Notes: a model not told the origin generated them from the letters alone. Counted from the stretch's first letter, positions 23,204 through 32,488 are shown. The stretch is 64,000 nucleotides of DNA from Bacteroidales bacterium UBA1189 (GCA_002309805.1 DBYJ01000004.1:1-64000), one strand, 5' to 3'. Numbers and translations: made by a program.

Positions 23204-24493
23204 ATGCGAAAGAAAAATATAGAAGTTCGAACGACAGGTCACCCCTCCTTTAGGAGGGGATGGGGGAGGCTTTTACTCACTCTGGCCATCATCTTTACCT
23301 CTTGCGAGAAGGAAATCACCTATCACGGCCCCGACGAGCAGCCCATGCTGGTGGTGAACATCGTTGGCGAAGCGGGTGCGCCCCTCGTCGTAGAGGTTTC
23401 ACGCAGTGTCTTCTTCCTCAAAGTCAGCGAGGAGGACACCGACGACCTCAACTTGAAGGATGCCATCGTCAACCTCTCCATCAACGGCACAAGCGCTGCC
23501 CTTGCCTACGACCCCGACTATGAGGCCTACCTCGACTCACGCCCCATCCACGAGGGCGATGCCGTCTCCGTCACCGTCACCCACCCCACCTACGGCAAGG
23601 CTACGGCATCGATGACCGTCCCCATAGCCGCCCGCGCCCACTTCGACAGCCGCACGACAACCTACATCCCCAAGGACTCCACGGAAAGCGCCTACGGCTC
23701 AGGCTATCATTTCGTCCTTGGCTCGCGTACCGACTCCGTCTGGCACGCCAGCCTGGTTATTGACGACGTAGAGGGCACAACGGGTTACTACCGCCTTACC
23801 ATCGACCCCACCTATACGTTCCGCCTCTCCGACGGCCCCGGCATCTATTTCATCGGCTACAACAGCTACGATGGCGAATACGAGGAGAACGACGACGGCT
23901 CCTACACCATCGAGGCGAATCTCTCCTACAGCCTGCCCTCCTCGACGAAATACGTGCTTGATGCCAACGACACCGACCCGCTGGAGGAATTCATCGGCAT
24001 GATTCCCGGAATGAGCGAAGACGATGGTGATCGCTACTATGCCGAGCCGACGTCCTACCTCTTTACCGGCGACTACTTCAACGCCGAGGGCAGCACGGCT
24101 ATCACCTTCGATCTCTATTTGCACACTCCCTCGTGGGGTGGCGGCAGGGATTATTTCTACCACCCCGACTGGCACTATACCAGCAGTGTCTTTTATGGCG
24201 ATTACTATGATCCTTCAGAGGAACAGGACTATGGCAATCCGTGGGACTACATCGGCCGTGACTTCGTCTATACCGTCAATGCCACGCTGGAAACGCTGAC
24301 GCCCGAATACTACTACTACCTGAAGTCCGTCGAGAAATACGACGGTGCCACATGGTCGCCCTTCTCCGAGCCCGTACAGATTACCTGCAACATCGATGGC
24401 GGCATCGGCATCATGGCTTCTACCTCGGCTCGCAGCTTCTCCGTCTCACGGCCCTACACGTTTAAAATTGAAAAATATAATAATAAACAGTAA
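23204..24493 (+). CDS. DUF4249 lipoprotein, receptor partner
   Basis: A 429-residue lipoprotein of the DUF4249 family, which pairs with TonB-dependent receptors in Bacteroidetes and is thought to act at the outer surface. Lipidation is expected at the Cys of LLLTLAIIFTSC (residue 35). The mature N-terminus (EKEITYHGPDEQPMLVVNIV) and Ig-like beta regions follow the family pattern. The n-region of the signal peptide is unusually long because GHPSFRRGWGR is encoded by a GC-rich palindromic repeat (23239-23272) inserted in frame. The insertion keeps a basic n-region, so export may still work. Confidence 0.82.
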   Translation: MRKKNIEVRTTGHPSFRRGWGRLLLTLAIIFTSCEKEITYHGPDEQPMLVVNIVGEAGAPLVVEVSRSVFFLKVSEEDTDDLNLKDAIVNLSINGTSAALAYDPDYEAYLDSRPIHEGDAVSVTVTHPTYGKATASMTVPIAARAHFDSRTTTYIPKDSTESAYGSGYHFVLGSRTDSVWHASLVIDDVEGTTGYYRLTIDPTYTFRLSDGPGIYFIGYNSYDGEYEENDDGSYTIEANLSYSLPSSTKYVLDANDTDPLEEFIGMIPGMSEDDGDRYYAEPTSYLFTGDYFNAEGSTAITFDLYLHTPSWGGGRDYFYHPDWHYTSSVFYGDYYDPSEEQDYGNPWDYIGRDFVYTVNATLETLTPEYYYYLKSVEKYDGATWSPFSEPVQITCNIDGGIGIMASTSARSFSVSRPYTFKIEKYNNKQ

Positions 24494-24497
24494 ACCG

Positions 24498-26795
24498 ATG
24501 AAAAAGCTCCTTCTTCTCCTTCTCTCAGGGCTGAGCCTGGGCATCAGCGCTCAGGGTACCCTCGACGACTACAACCGCGCCTACGGGATGCGCAGCCGCT
24601 TCGGCAACGACAAAGTATTGAACTCCAGCATCGAGCCTCACTGGCTGGGCAAAAGCCACTCCTTCTGGTACATCCACCGCAATGCCGAAAAGGGCTCCAA
24701 CGACTACCTTCTCGTCAATGCCGACAAGGGCACCTCGAAACCCCTCTTCGATGCCACTAAACTGGCAAAACTGCTCTCCAAAGAGACCAAGCAGCAGGTG
24801 AAGGCAGATAAGCTGGACCTGCAGCGCCTCCGCGTGAGCGAGAAGGGCGACACCCTCTGGTTCGCTTCTTCCGGCAAGAATTGGATATACCTCATCAACA
24901 AAGGCAAGCTTACGGCTGAAGCGGCTCAGCCCTCTCCCTTCGGACGTGGCAATTTCCGCGGCAGTCAGCAGCCTCAGCGCCACTGGATGGAGGTCGATGA
25001 CGAGAAGGGCGGGAACGAGGTTCCCTCGCCTGACGGCAAGTGGGTGGCCTTCATCCGCGACGCCAACGTCTGGGTGCGCCCTGCCCGAGGCGGCAATGCC
25101 CGTGCCCTCAGCATCGACGGCACGCTGGCGAACTACTACTCCTCATGGCTGCGCTGGTCGCCCGACAGCCGTTATGTGGCTGCCAACAAAATACGCCCCG
25201 TAGCCGAGAAGCGCTACGTCTATTATGTGGAATCGTCGCCTGCCGACCAGAGCCAGCCCAAGCTGCACAAGCAGGAGTATGCCAAACCCGGCGACGACCT
25301 CATGCAGAAGACGCCCTGCCTCTTCGAGGTGGAAACAGGACGTGCCATCATCCCCTCAACGGAGCTCTTCACCAATCAATATGACCTGAACGGCCCCACA
25401 TGGAATGAGGACAGCCACGCCGTGCGCTTCGAATTCAACGCCCGCGGACATCAGGTGTACCGTCTGCTGGAGCTTTCTGCCGAGACGGGCAAGGTGCGCA
25501 CACTGGCTGAGGAGACAAGCGACAAGTACGTCAACTATCCCCGCCTCTGGAACCGCTTCCTGAAGGACGGCAAGCGCTTCATCTGGAGCAGCGAACGTGA
25601 TGGCTGGCAGCATCTCTACCTCTACGACCGTGCTACGGGAAAGCCCATCAACCAAATCACAAAAGGAGAGTGGTACGTCCGGCAGGTGCTCCACGTGGAC
25701 GAGGAGAACGAAGTCATCTACTTCACGGCAAACGGAGTCCATGCAGCTCCCTACGGTGCTGCCTCAGGCGAAGACCCCTATTTCATCCACTACTACCGCA
25801 TCCGCTTCGACGGCTCCGATATGACTGACCTGACGCCCACAGAGGGACATCATCGCGCCGTATTCAGCAACGACTACGCGTACCTCATTGATACATGGTC
25901 CACCGTGGCTGAAGCTCCGCAGACGGTATTGCGCAGCGCCAAGGACGGCAGCGTAGTGAAAGAGCTGGAGAAGGCTGACATCAGCAAGCTCTTGGAGGCT
26001 GGCTGGAAGGCTCCCGAAGTATTTGTGGCACCAGGACGCGACGGCAAGACGAACATGTGGGGCATCATCGCCCGCCCCACGAACTTCGACCCCACGAAGA
26101 AATACCCCATCGTAGAATACATCTATCAGGGCCCGGGCGACCAATACGTGCCCAAATCGTTCCAAGCCTTCAACTACTACATGACACCGCTGGCGGAACT
26201 GGGATTCATCGTCGTGATGGTGGACGGCATGGGCACCTCATTCCGCTCGCGTGAGTTTGAGAACATCTGCTGCCGCAACCTCAAGGACGCCGGCATCCCC
26301 GACCATATTGCCTGGATAAAGGCTGCTGCCGAAAAATATCCCTACATGGACATCGACCGTGTGGGCATCTACGGCTGCTCAGCCGGCGGGCAGGAGTCGC
26401 TCACAGCCACGCTATTCTACCCCGAGTTCTATAAATGCTGCTACAGCGCCTGCGGATGCCACGACAACCGCATGGACAAAATCTGGTGGAACGAACTCTG
26501 GCTGGGCTATCCCATCGGGGAGCAGTACAAGGAGGGCTCGAACGTGGAAAACGCCCATTTGCTGCAGCGCCCGCTGATGCTCGTGGTGGGTGAGCTGGAC
26601 GATAACGTCGATCCTGCCTCGACGATGCAGGTGGCGAATGCCCTCATCAAGGCTAACAAGGACTTTGAACTTGTCGTTATCCCTGGTGCTCACCACACGG
26701 TAGGCGAAGCCTTCGGCGAGCACAAGCGCTACGATTTCTTCGTCCGTCATCTCCTCGGCGTCGCCCCTCCCGCTTGGACGGAGGTGAAGAATTAA
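24498..26795 (+). CDS. S9 family dipeptidyl peptidase IV-type peptidase
   Basis: A 765-residue exported serine peptidase with signal MKKLLLLLLSGLSLGISA. The N-terminal DPP-IV beta-propeller (about 60-500) is followed by an alpha/beta-hydrolase domain. The nucleophile is S628 in GIYGCSAGGQ, the acid is D701/D702 in GELDDNVDP and the base is H732/H733 in PGAHHTVGE. The family releases X-Pro or X-Ala dipeptides from oligopeptides, probably in the periplasm. ATG 24498 lies 4 nt after the DUF4249 stop, so the genes are tightly coupled; the longer frame starts inside that gene and has no signal. Its place suggests processing of imported peptides. Confidence 0.9.
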   Translation: MKKLLLLLLSGLSLGISAQGTLDDYNRAYGMRSRFGNDKVLNSSIEPHWLGKSHSFWYIHRNAEKGSNDYLLVNADKGTSKPLFDATKLAKLLSKETKQQVKADKLDLQRLRVSEKGDTLWFASSGKNWIYLINKGKLTAEAAQPSPFGRGNFRGSQQPQRHWMEVDDEKGGNEVPSPDGKWVAFIRDANVWVRPARGGNARALSIDGTLANYYSSWLRWSPDSRYVAANKIRPVAEKRYVYYVESSPADQSQPKLHKQEYAKPGDDLMQKTPCLFEVETGRAIIPSTELFTNQYDLNGPTWNEDSHAVRFEFNARGHQVYRLLELSAETGKVRTLAEETSDKYVNYPRLWNRFLKDGKRFIWSSERDGWQHLYLYDRATGKPINQITKGEWYVRQVLHVDEENEVIYFTANGVHAAPYGAASGEDPYFIHYYRIRFDGSDMTDLTPTEGHHRAVFSNDYAYLIDTWSTVAEAPQTVLRSAKDGSVVKELEKADISKLLEAGWKAPEVFVAPGRDGKTNMWGIIARPTNFDPTKKYPIVEYIYQGPGDQYVPKSFQAFNYYMTPLAELGFIVVMVDGMGTSFRSREFENICCRNLKDAGIPDHIAWIKAAAEKYPYMDIDRVGIYGCSAGGQESLTATLFYPEFYKCCYSACGCHDNRMDKIWWNELWLGYPIGEQYKEGSNVENAHLLQRPLMLVVGELDDNVDPASTMQVANALIKANKDFELVVIPGAHHTVGEAFGEHKRYDFFVRHLLGVAPPAWTEVKN

Positions 26796-26895
26796 GGGTT
26801 AAGGGTTAAAGATTAAAGGTTAAAGGTGAAAAATTAGAGGTTAAAGGTGAAAGGTTAAAGAAGATAGATAAAAGATTAAAGGTTAATATAGTAGT
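26796..26895 (+). repeat. GGTTAAAG simple-repeat array
   Basis: A run of (A)GGTTAAAG/GGGTTAA units fills the gap between the peptidase and the fucosidase. No promoter consensus is seen. Confidence 0.7.
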
Positions 26896-28269
26896 ATGAG
26901 AAACATTAAATCCCTTTTCATTGCATTACTTATTGCGCTGCCTGCTGTCGGTCAAGTGGGCTATGTTCCTACGGAGGCCAACAAGGCTACCCGTGCTGAG
27001 TTCGAGGAAGCCCGCTTCGGCATCTTCATCCACTGGGGCATCTACTCCATGCTGGGCGACGGCGAGTGGGCGCAGCAGGTACAGAACCTGCCCTACGCCG
27101 AATACAGCCGTATGGCCGCCGGTTTCTATCCCTCGAAGTTCGATGCTGCTGAGTGGGTGAGCGCCATCAAGGGCAGCGGAGCCAAGTACATCACCATCAC
27201 CAGCCGCCACCACGACGGGTTCTCGATGTTCGGCACAAAAGCCAGCCCTTACAACATCGTGGATGCCACGCCGTTCAAGCGCGACGTCATCGGCGAGCTT
27301 GCGAAGGAGTGCCAAAAGCAGGGAATCAAGCTCCACTTCTACTACAGCCACCTCGACTGGGGGCGCGAGGACTACTACCCCCTCGGCCGTACAGGATGGG
27401 GCACAGGACGTAAGATTGCCGAAGAAGGGAAGAAAGACCATCCTGCGACAACGCTCAAGCGCAGCTATCTGGACTTCATGAACACCCAGCTCACGGAGTT
27501 GCTCACGAACTACGGCCCGATTGGTGCCATCTGGTTCGACGGCGTGTGGGATCAGGATGCATTTTCGCGCGAGGAGCAGCCCCGCATCTGGAATCTCTAC
27601 GAACAGTATGCCCTGATTCATCGCCTGCAGCCTTCGTGCCTCATCGGAAACAACCATCACCTACTGCCTTTCGAGGGCGAGGATATCCAGATTTTCGAGC
27701 AAGATATCCCCGGGCAGAACGAAGCGGGACTGTCCGGACAGGAGATTTCCCGCCTGCCGCTCGAAACTTGCAAGACGATGAACAACAGCTGGGGCTATAA
27801 CATGAAGGACAAGGGGTATAAATCCCCTGACTTCCTCATCCAATATCTCGTCCGCACGGCTGGCAAGGGCGCTAACCTGCTGCTTAACGTCGGCCCTCGT
27901 CCTGACGGCACCCTGCCCGAGGAGGCGTTGGAGCGTTTGAAGGCTATCGGCGCTTGGCTGGAGGTGAATGGCGAAACCATATACGGCACAGACGGCGGCT
28001 GCATCGATTCGCAGGAGTGGGGCGTCACCACGCAGCGCGGCAAGACGCTTTACGTCCACCTTCTGCCGCAGGCGGACAAGGCTCTGCCTGAAACGCTCCA
28101 GCTCGACATCCCCAAAGCGCAGAACAAGCTGAAGGCGGCAAAGTTGTTTGCCGGAGGAGAGAAAATCTCCTTCAAGCAGGACAAGCAGGGCGTCACCCTC
28201 AATTTGCCAGCCTTGGACAAGAACACCCCCGACACCATCCTTGAACTCACTTTTGCAAAAGAATTATAG
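26896..28269 (+). CDS. GH29 alpha-L-fucosidase
   Basis: A 457-residue exported glycosidase (signal MRNIKSLFIALLIALPAVG). GH29 landmarks are FGIFIHWGIYSMLGDGEWAQ, YITITSRHHDGFSMF, KLHFYYSHLDWG and PIGAIWFDGVWD, with D215 as the catalytic nucleophile. A C-terminal beta domain follows (about 355-457). It hydrolyses terminal alpha-L-fucose from glycans such as mucin O-glycans or plant material. It lies within the receptor/peptidase cluster, so the target may be a fucosylated glycopeptide (inference). Confidence 0.93.
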   Translation: MRNIKSLFIALLIALPAVGQVGYVPTEANKATRAEFEEARFGIFIHWGIYSMLGDGEWAQQVQNLPYAEYSRMAAGFYPSKFDAAEWVSAIKGSGAKYITITSRHHDGFSMFGTKASPYNIVDATPFKRDVIGELAKECQKQGIKLHFYYSHLDWGREDYYPLGRTGWGTGRKIAEEGKKDHPATTLKRSYLDFMNTQLTELLTNYGPIGAIWFDGVWDQDAFSREEQPRIWNLYEQYALIHRLQPSCLIGNNHHLLPFEGEDIQIFEQDIPGQNEAGLSGQEISRLPLETCKTMNNSWGYNMKDKGYKSPDFLIQYLVRTAGKGANLLLNVGPRPDGTLPEEALERLKAIGAWLEVNGETIYGTDGGCIDSQEWGVTTQRGKTLYVHLLPQADKALPETLQLDIPKAQNKLKAAKLFAGGEKISFKQDKQGVTLNLPALDKNTPDTILELTFAKEL

Positions 28270-28293
28270 AAAACCCGTGGTTTGCCCTTAGAA

Positions 28294-30852
28294 ATGAAAT
28301 TCTCCTCCCATCTCCTTATTCTGCTGTTTCCTCTGTTCCTGCTGACGGGCTGTAACGTGCATCAGGAATCCCTTCCTCTCGCCGAGCGTCGGGCTGCCCT
28401 ACCCGAGTTTGAACAGAGTGTCTGGCAGCCGCTTGAGACAACGGCATTCACCCCCGATGAACGCCGCTACATGGAGTTCCTCTACAGCTACCTCCCCCTG
28501 CCCGACATGGCGATGCAGCCCTTCACGTATTGGGTAGCACAAGTGAAATCGGCTCTCAAAGTGCGCAGCGAGATGCATTGGAACGTCCCCGAAAAGGAGT
28601 TCCGCCATTTCGTCCTACCTCCACGTGTTAATAACGAGGATTTGGATGATTTCCGCACCCTTTGGGCGGACTCCCTCTGCCGACGTGTGAAGGGCATGAG
28701 CATGTATGATGCCGTACTGGAAATCAACCATTGGTGTCACGAGCAGGCCACCTATAAGCCCTCCGATGCCCGCACCTCCAGCCCGCTGGCAACAATGGCA
28801 ACGGGTACGGGACGTTGTGGCGAGGAGAGCGTGCTGGGTGTTGCTGCCCTGCGTGCCGTCGGCATCCCTGCCCGTCAAGTCTATACCCCCCGCTGGGCGC
28901 ATACCGACGACAACCATGCCTGGGTGGAGGCCTGGGTGGATGGCAAGTGGTATTTCCTGGGTGCCTGCGAGCCCGAGCCGCGCCTCAACATGGCATGGTT
29001 CAACGCCCCCGTCAGCCGTGCCATGCTGCTGCATACCCGCGTCTTCGGCAATTATCAGATTGACGAGAATGAGGACGTCATCGACAGCAGCCCCCTCCAT
29101 ACTGAAATCAATGTCATCTCGGGCTACGTCCCCACGCGCCGCAACGTAGTTACCGTACTTGACAAGGAGGGCAAGCCCGTGGAGGGTGCTACGGTGGAAT
29201 TCAAGATTTACAACTATGCCGAGTTCTACACCGTTGCTACCTATCACTCCGATGCTCGCGGACAGGCAAGCCTCATCACGGGTTGTGGCGATCTGCTCGT
29301 GTGGGCCAGCAAGGACGGCATGTTCGGCTTTGCCAAGGCGCAGTCGGACAAGACCGACGTTATCCTCCAATACCCTGTGGGGAAGCGTTTCTCCGTGGAT
29401 ATCGACATCGTTCCTCCTGTGGAGAACCCCATCCCATCCGATGCCACAGCTGAAGAGCGCGCGATTTGTGCGAAGCGCTTCGCTTACGAAGACTCCCTTC
29501 GACTGGCTGCCCATACGGTTCCAGCAGGAAAAGTCGTGTTGGATGCTTTCCGCAGTCGTCACGCTGACAACCGTAATGTCGAGCCGCTGATTGCCTCGCT
29601 TACAGAAAAAGACCGCCGCGACGTTACCCTCGATGCGCTGGAGGATGCGCTTCTAAAGTCCTTCCCTTCAGGGGAGGATTCAGGAGAGGCTTCTTGGTCA
29701 TCCTATCGGGATTGTCCTCGCGTGGAACGGGAGCAGCTGCGCCCCTTCCGCTCGAAGATTGACGTTTCCGCGTTGCATCACTTCCAATCCCCTGCTGAAG
29801 TGTGGACTTGGACGTGCGATAACATCCGCGTGGTGGAGGAGCAAAACCCGCAGAATCTCCGCATGGCGCCCATAACGGTGTGGAATTATCGTGTCTGCGA
29901 CGAATTGAACCGTAACATCTTCTTTGTCGCCCTTTGCCGTGCCCTCGGCTTCGAGGCCCGCATCGACGAAGTAACAGGACAGACGCAGTATCGTTGGCAA
30001 GGAGAGTGGCAGAGACCCTCCCCCGCCCCCTCCCGTGAGGGAGGGGAGGCTGGCGCATCAGCCCCCGAACGTAGCGAGGCTCTCCCCCTTACGGGGGAGC
30101 GGGGAGAGGGTCTTTGGCTCGCCGCCCAATACACTCCTCAACCCTTCTTGCCCAATCCCGTCTACTACACCCATTTCACGCTCTCGTCGCTGAACGACGG
30201 CGTGGCTCATCTCTACAACTTCGAGGAGGGCGAGGCTACGGAGGCGGGTACTTTGGCCTCGTGGGAGACGCTCCTGCGCCAGCCGTACAAAGTCGATAAG
30301 GGATATTATCTGATAACCTCGGGCTCTCGTCTGGCTTCAGGCGCTGTGCTGGCACACATGGAGTTCGTGGAGGTTCCCCCCTCCGAAGGAGGAAGTGAGT
30401 TTCCCGTTGTCGTGCCCCTTGTCATGCGCGAAGCAAAGAAGGAAATTGCCGTCATCGGCCATTTCGATGCCGATCCGCTGCTGCCCTACACAGGGCGCGG
30501 CTATTTCGCGCTGGCTATAATGGGCGAGAAGGACGAGCCTTCTGTCCATGCGCGTGGATTGATTGATGGAATGAAGGAGGACATCGCCGCCTGGGGACGT
30601 CCCTTTGTGGAACTCCATCCCCATTCGCCCGATGCTTTGGTCAGCATGGCAGGTGAGACCGGGCGCATGGCACTTACGGAACGTGTCGTGCCCGAGGCAT
30701 TGGCACGCGAGCTCAGCGCAGGTTGCAGTACGACGTTCGACCGCCTTCCCATTATCGTCATTGCCGATTCGTTTGGACGTATCGTCTATTTCTCGCAAGG
30801 CTACAACACCTCTCTCGCCTCCAACCTGCGTCAGGTAATCAGCGGGCTGTAA
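28294..30852 (+). CDS. Transglutaminase-like lipoprotein with in-frame repeat insertions
   Basis: An 852-residue lipoprotein (lipobox LFLLTGC). The transglutaminase-like core carries GTGRCGEESVLGVAALRAVG (C175), TDDNHAWVEAW (H208) and WYFLGACEPEPRLN, the variant third motif of this Bacteroidetes family. A carboxypeptidase-regulatory-like beta domain follows (about 285-350). ATG 28294 is used instead of a TTG at 28282. Two GC-rich palindromes are inserted in frame: PSGEDSGEA (29661-29694) and a double copy encoding RPSPAPSREGGEAG to LPLTGERGEG (30018-30112). The role may be a peptidase or crosslinking hydrolase. It is the last gene of the cluster and overlaps the convergent nucleoside hydrolase gene by 14 nt. 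Confidence 0.82.
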   Translation: MKFSSHLLILLFPLFLLTGCNVHQESLPLAERRAALPEFEQSVWQPLETTAFTPDERRYMEFLYSYLPLPDMAMQPFTYWVAQVKSALKVRSEMHWNVPEKEFRHFVLPPRVNNEDLDDFRTLWADSLCRRVKGMSMYDAVLEINHWCHEQATYKPSDARTSSPLATMATGTGRCGEESVLGVAALRAVGIPARQVYTPRWAHTDDNHAWVEAWVDGKWYFLGACEPEPRLNMAWFNAPVSRAMLLHTRVFGNYQIDENEDVIDSSPLHTEINVISGYVPTRRNVVTVLDKEGKPVEGATVEFKIYNYAEFYTVATYHSDARGQASLITGCGDLLVWASKDGMFGFAKAQSDKTDVILQYPVGKRFSVDIDIVPPVENPIPSDATAEERAICAKRFAYEDSLRLAAHTVPAGKVVLDAFRSRHADNRNVEPLIASLTEKDRRDVTLDALEDALLKSFPSGEDSGEASWSSYRDCPRVEREQLRPFRSKIDVSALHHFQSPAEVWTWTCDNIRVVEEQNPQNLRMAPITVWNYRVCDELNRNIFFVALCRALGFEARIDEVTGQTQYRWQGEWQRPSPAPSREGGEAGASAPERSEALPLTGERGEGLWLAAQYTPQPFLPNPVYYTHFTLSSLNDGVAHLYNFEEGEATEAGTLASWETLLRQPYKVDKGYYLITSGSRLASGAVLAHMEFVEVPPSEGGSEFPVVVPLVMREAKKEIAVIGHFDADPLLPYTGRGYFALAIMGEKDEPSVHARGLIDGMKEDIAAWGRPFVELHPHSPDALVSMAGETGRMALTERVVPEALARELSAGCSTTFDRLPIIVIADSFGRIVYFSQGYNTSLASNLRQVISGL

Positions 30853-31906
30853 CCAGTTCCACAAGGCGTTGAGTTAGTGCCGCTACTTGTTCGTCATTGG
30901 CGATAAGGTAGCGGTGCTTCGTATTCCTTTTCGAATGCGTTTTGAATTTCAGCTTCAATAGCATAAAACGCAAGGTAACCTCACCCTGATGGGGAGGCAT
31001 GAAGCGTGTGATACCCGCCTCGTCCACCCAGATGGTTCCGGCTGGGGATAGCGTGTAATAGTTCGGATTTTCCCCCTCTACGGCATAGATGAGTGCCGTC
31101 GGGTCCCAGCTGCAGGCGTTGTACTCCGAACCCTGATAGAAGCGATACCCTTCCGCGACGGGGTTGGGCTGACGCTCGCCGATGTCCTTGACTCTCTCGT
31201 GGGGGAAGCAAACACGCACGCCCAGTTCGAAGGGCGAGGTGACGATGGGCGTGGGCCATTCGTCAAAGACTTTGCGTGCCGCCACGATGTCCTCAGTCAC
31301 ATTGAATTCTCCTTGCTCCTTTGCCATATTTCCAGCCATCATGACGAGTGTTTTCACTTTCTGCGCCACCAGTTCCTTCCCGCTGAGGGGTGAAATATCA
31401 TCTGCCTGCGTCTCCAGCAACGAAGCCATATTCGTCGAAAAGCCGACGGTAACGAACGTGACGGAATGGTCTTTCTGCTTTGCCAGCACACGACGGTAGA
31501 GCTCATCCGTCAGAGGCGGCGTCTGCCCAGTTCCATTTGTCCGCGCAAACAATGGGGCGCCCGTCTCATCCTTGAGCGCACAAGTCTTGTGCGTGTAGTG
31601 CTCCCCTGTGGTCTTGGGGCCCGTGTTGCCCGACACGCGCCCGATAGGGATGTCCCCATGCCCATACCATGTCTGCACGATGTCTGTGTATTCGGCAGCC
31701 TCTGCACCCTCCTTGCTCATACCGATGGCAAGCACCTTGACGCGCCCCATGTCGATATAACGATTCATTGCTGCCAACGCCAAAGCGTCGTCTATGTCGT
31801 TGCCCATATCCGTGTCCAAGATGATGCTGGGCGCATCCATGCCGCCCTCATTACACCCTGCAAGCACCACAGCAAAAGCCATAAAAAGTAGTTTAATGTG
31901 TTTCAT
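30839..31906 (-). CDS. Nucleoside hydrolase lipoprotein
   Basis: A 355-residue protein of the inosine-uridine-preferring nucleoside hydrolase family. ATG 31906 yields a lipoprotein signal (MKHIKLLFMAFAVVLAGC). The Ca-binding motif ILDTDMGNDIDDALAL is intact, as are VTFVTVGFSTNMASLL and MAGN. The enzyme would split ribonucleosides into base and ribose in the periplasm or on the surface, for salvage. A -7 box TATCTTTG (reverse of 31939-31946) lies about 33 nt upstream. It is transcribed alone, convergent with the transglutaminase-like gene. Confidence 0.87.
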   Translation of the reverse strand: MKHIKLLFMAFAVVLAGCNEGGMDAPSIILDTDMGNDIDDALALAAMNRYIDMGRVKVLAIGMSKEGAEAAEYTDIVQTWYGHGDIPIGRVSGNTGPKTTGEHYTHKTCALKDETGAPLFARTNGTGQTPPLTDELYRRVLAKQKDHSVTFVTVGFSTNMASLLETQADDISPLSGKELVAQKVKTLVMMAGNMAKEQGEFNVTEDIVAARKVFDEWPTPIVTSPFELGVRVCFPHERVKDIGERQPNPVAEGYRFYQGSEYNACSWDPTALIYAVEGENPNYYTLSPAGTIWVDEAGITRFMPPHQGEVTLRFMLLKLKFKTHSKRNTKHRYLIANDEQVAALTQRLVELVTAR

Positions 31907-31938
31907 CGTTCTGTTCATTTTCAATCTTTATTCCTGCG

Positions 31939-31946
31939 CAAAGATA
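31939..31946 (-). promoter_or_regulatory. -7 element of the nucleoside hydrolase gene
   Basis: The minus strand reads TATCTTTG; a weak ATTG at 31967-31970 is 20 nt further upstream. Confidence 0.5.
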
Positions 31947-32018
31947 GGGTTTTTCGCAAAAGAAAGCAATAGAACAAAAGAAGATTGTTTGAAAACTTTT
32001 TTCTATTCGCCTTCTCTT

Positions 32019-32068
32019 TTTATAAACAGGGGCGGCGTTTATATAAACACGGGCGCTGTTTATAAACA
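32019..32068. repeat. Triple TTTATAAACA repeat (possible operator)
   Basis: TTTATAAACA at 32019-32028, TTTATATAAACA at 32038-32049 and TTTATAAACA at 32059-32068, about 20 nt apart and separated by GC-rich GGGGCGGCG and CGGGCGCTG spacers. The third copy extends to TGTTTATAAACA, a perfect 12-bp palindrome. They lie 110-160 nt upstream of the nucleoside hydrolase start and could be a regulator-binding array. Confidence 0.55.
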
Positions 32069-32111
32069 AAATCAAACGTCGGAAAAACGCTTCTAACAAA
32101 TAATCTTTGTA

Positions 32112-32371
32112 AAAATGCTACATTGCTACATAAAACGTATTATAACGCTGATTATGTCCGTTTTACCCTATGTAGATAGCCCTGAATGCTACATAATCCT
32201 ACATAATGCTACATTTTTCCTATTTTGTCACACCTTTCATCCGAAATCCTGCACGTAAGCCCAATTTCTATGTAGCATTATGTAGGATTATGTAGCATTT
32301 TCACCTTTATACATAGAATATAAAACAGAATACCAACACTTTATTTGTATTATGTAGCAATGTAGCATTTT
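32112..32371. repeat. Nested perfect inverted repeats of TGTAGCAT units
   Basis: 32112-32132 and 32351-32371 are exact 21-bp inverted copies; inside them 32185-32214 and 32270-32299 are exact 30-bp inverted copies. The inner arm is itself three 10-bp tandem units (TGTAGCATTA, TGTAGGATTA, TGTAGCATTT). The 260-nt block has no coding potential. It occupies most of the 640-nt gap between nucleoside hydrolase and the Sel1 gene. Confidence 0.85.
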
Positions 32372-32457
32372 CTCATATATTGAGAGAACTACAGATTCTT
32401 TTTTGTCCTTTTTGCTGCACCTTTTTTTCTGCGAATTCGAAAAAAACGTCCCTTTTG

Positions 32458-32488
32458 TTTGAAGTCTCTGAAATAACACTTACATTTG
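32458..32488 (+). promoter_or_regulatory. Promoter of the Sel1-repeat gene
   Basis: TTTG at 32458-32461, a 19-nt spacer and TACATTTG at 32481-32488, a complete consensus match with a leader of about 55 nt. Confidence 0.7.
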
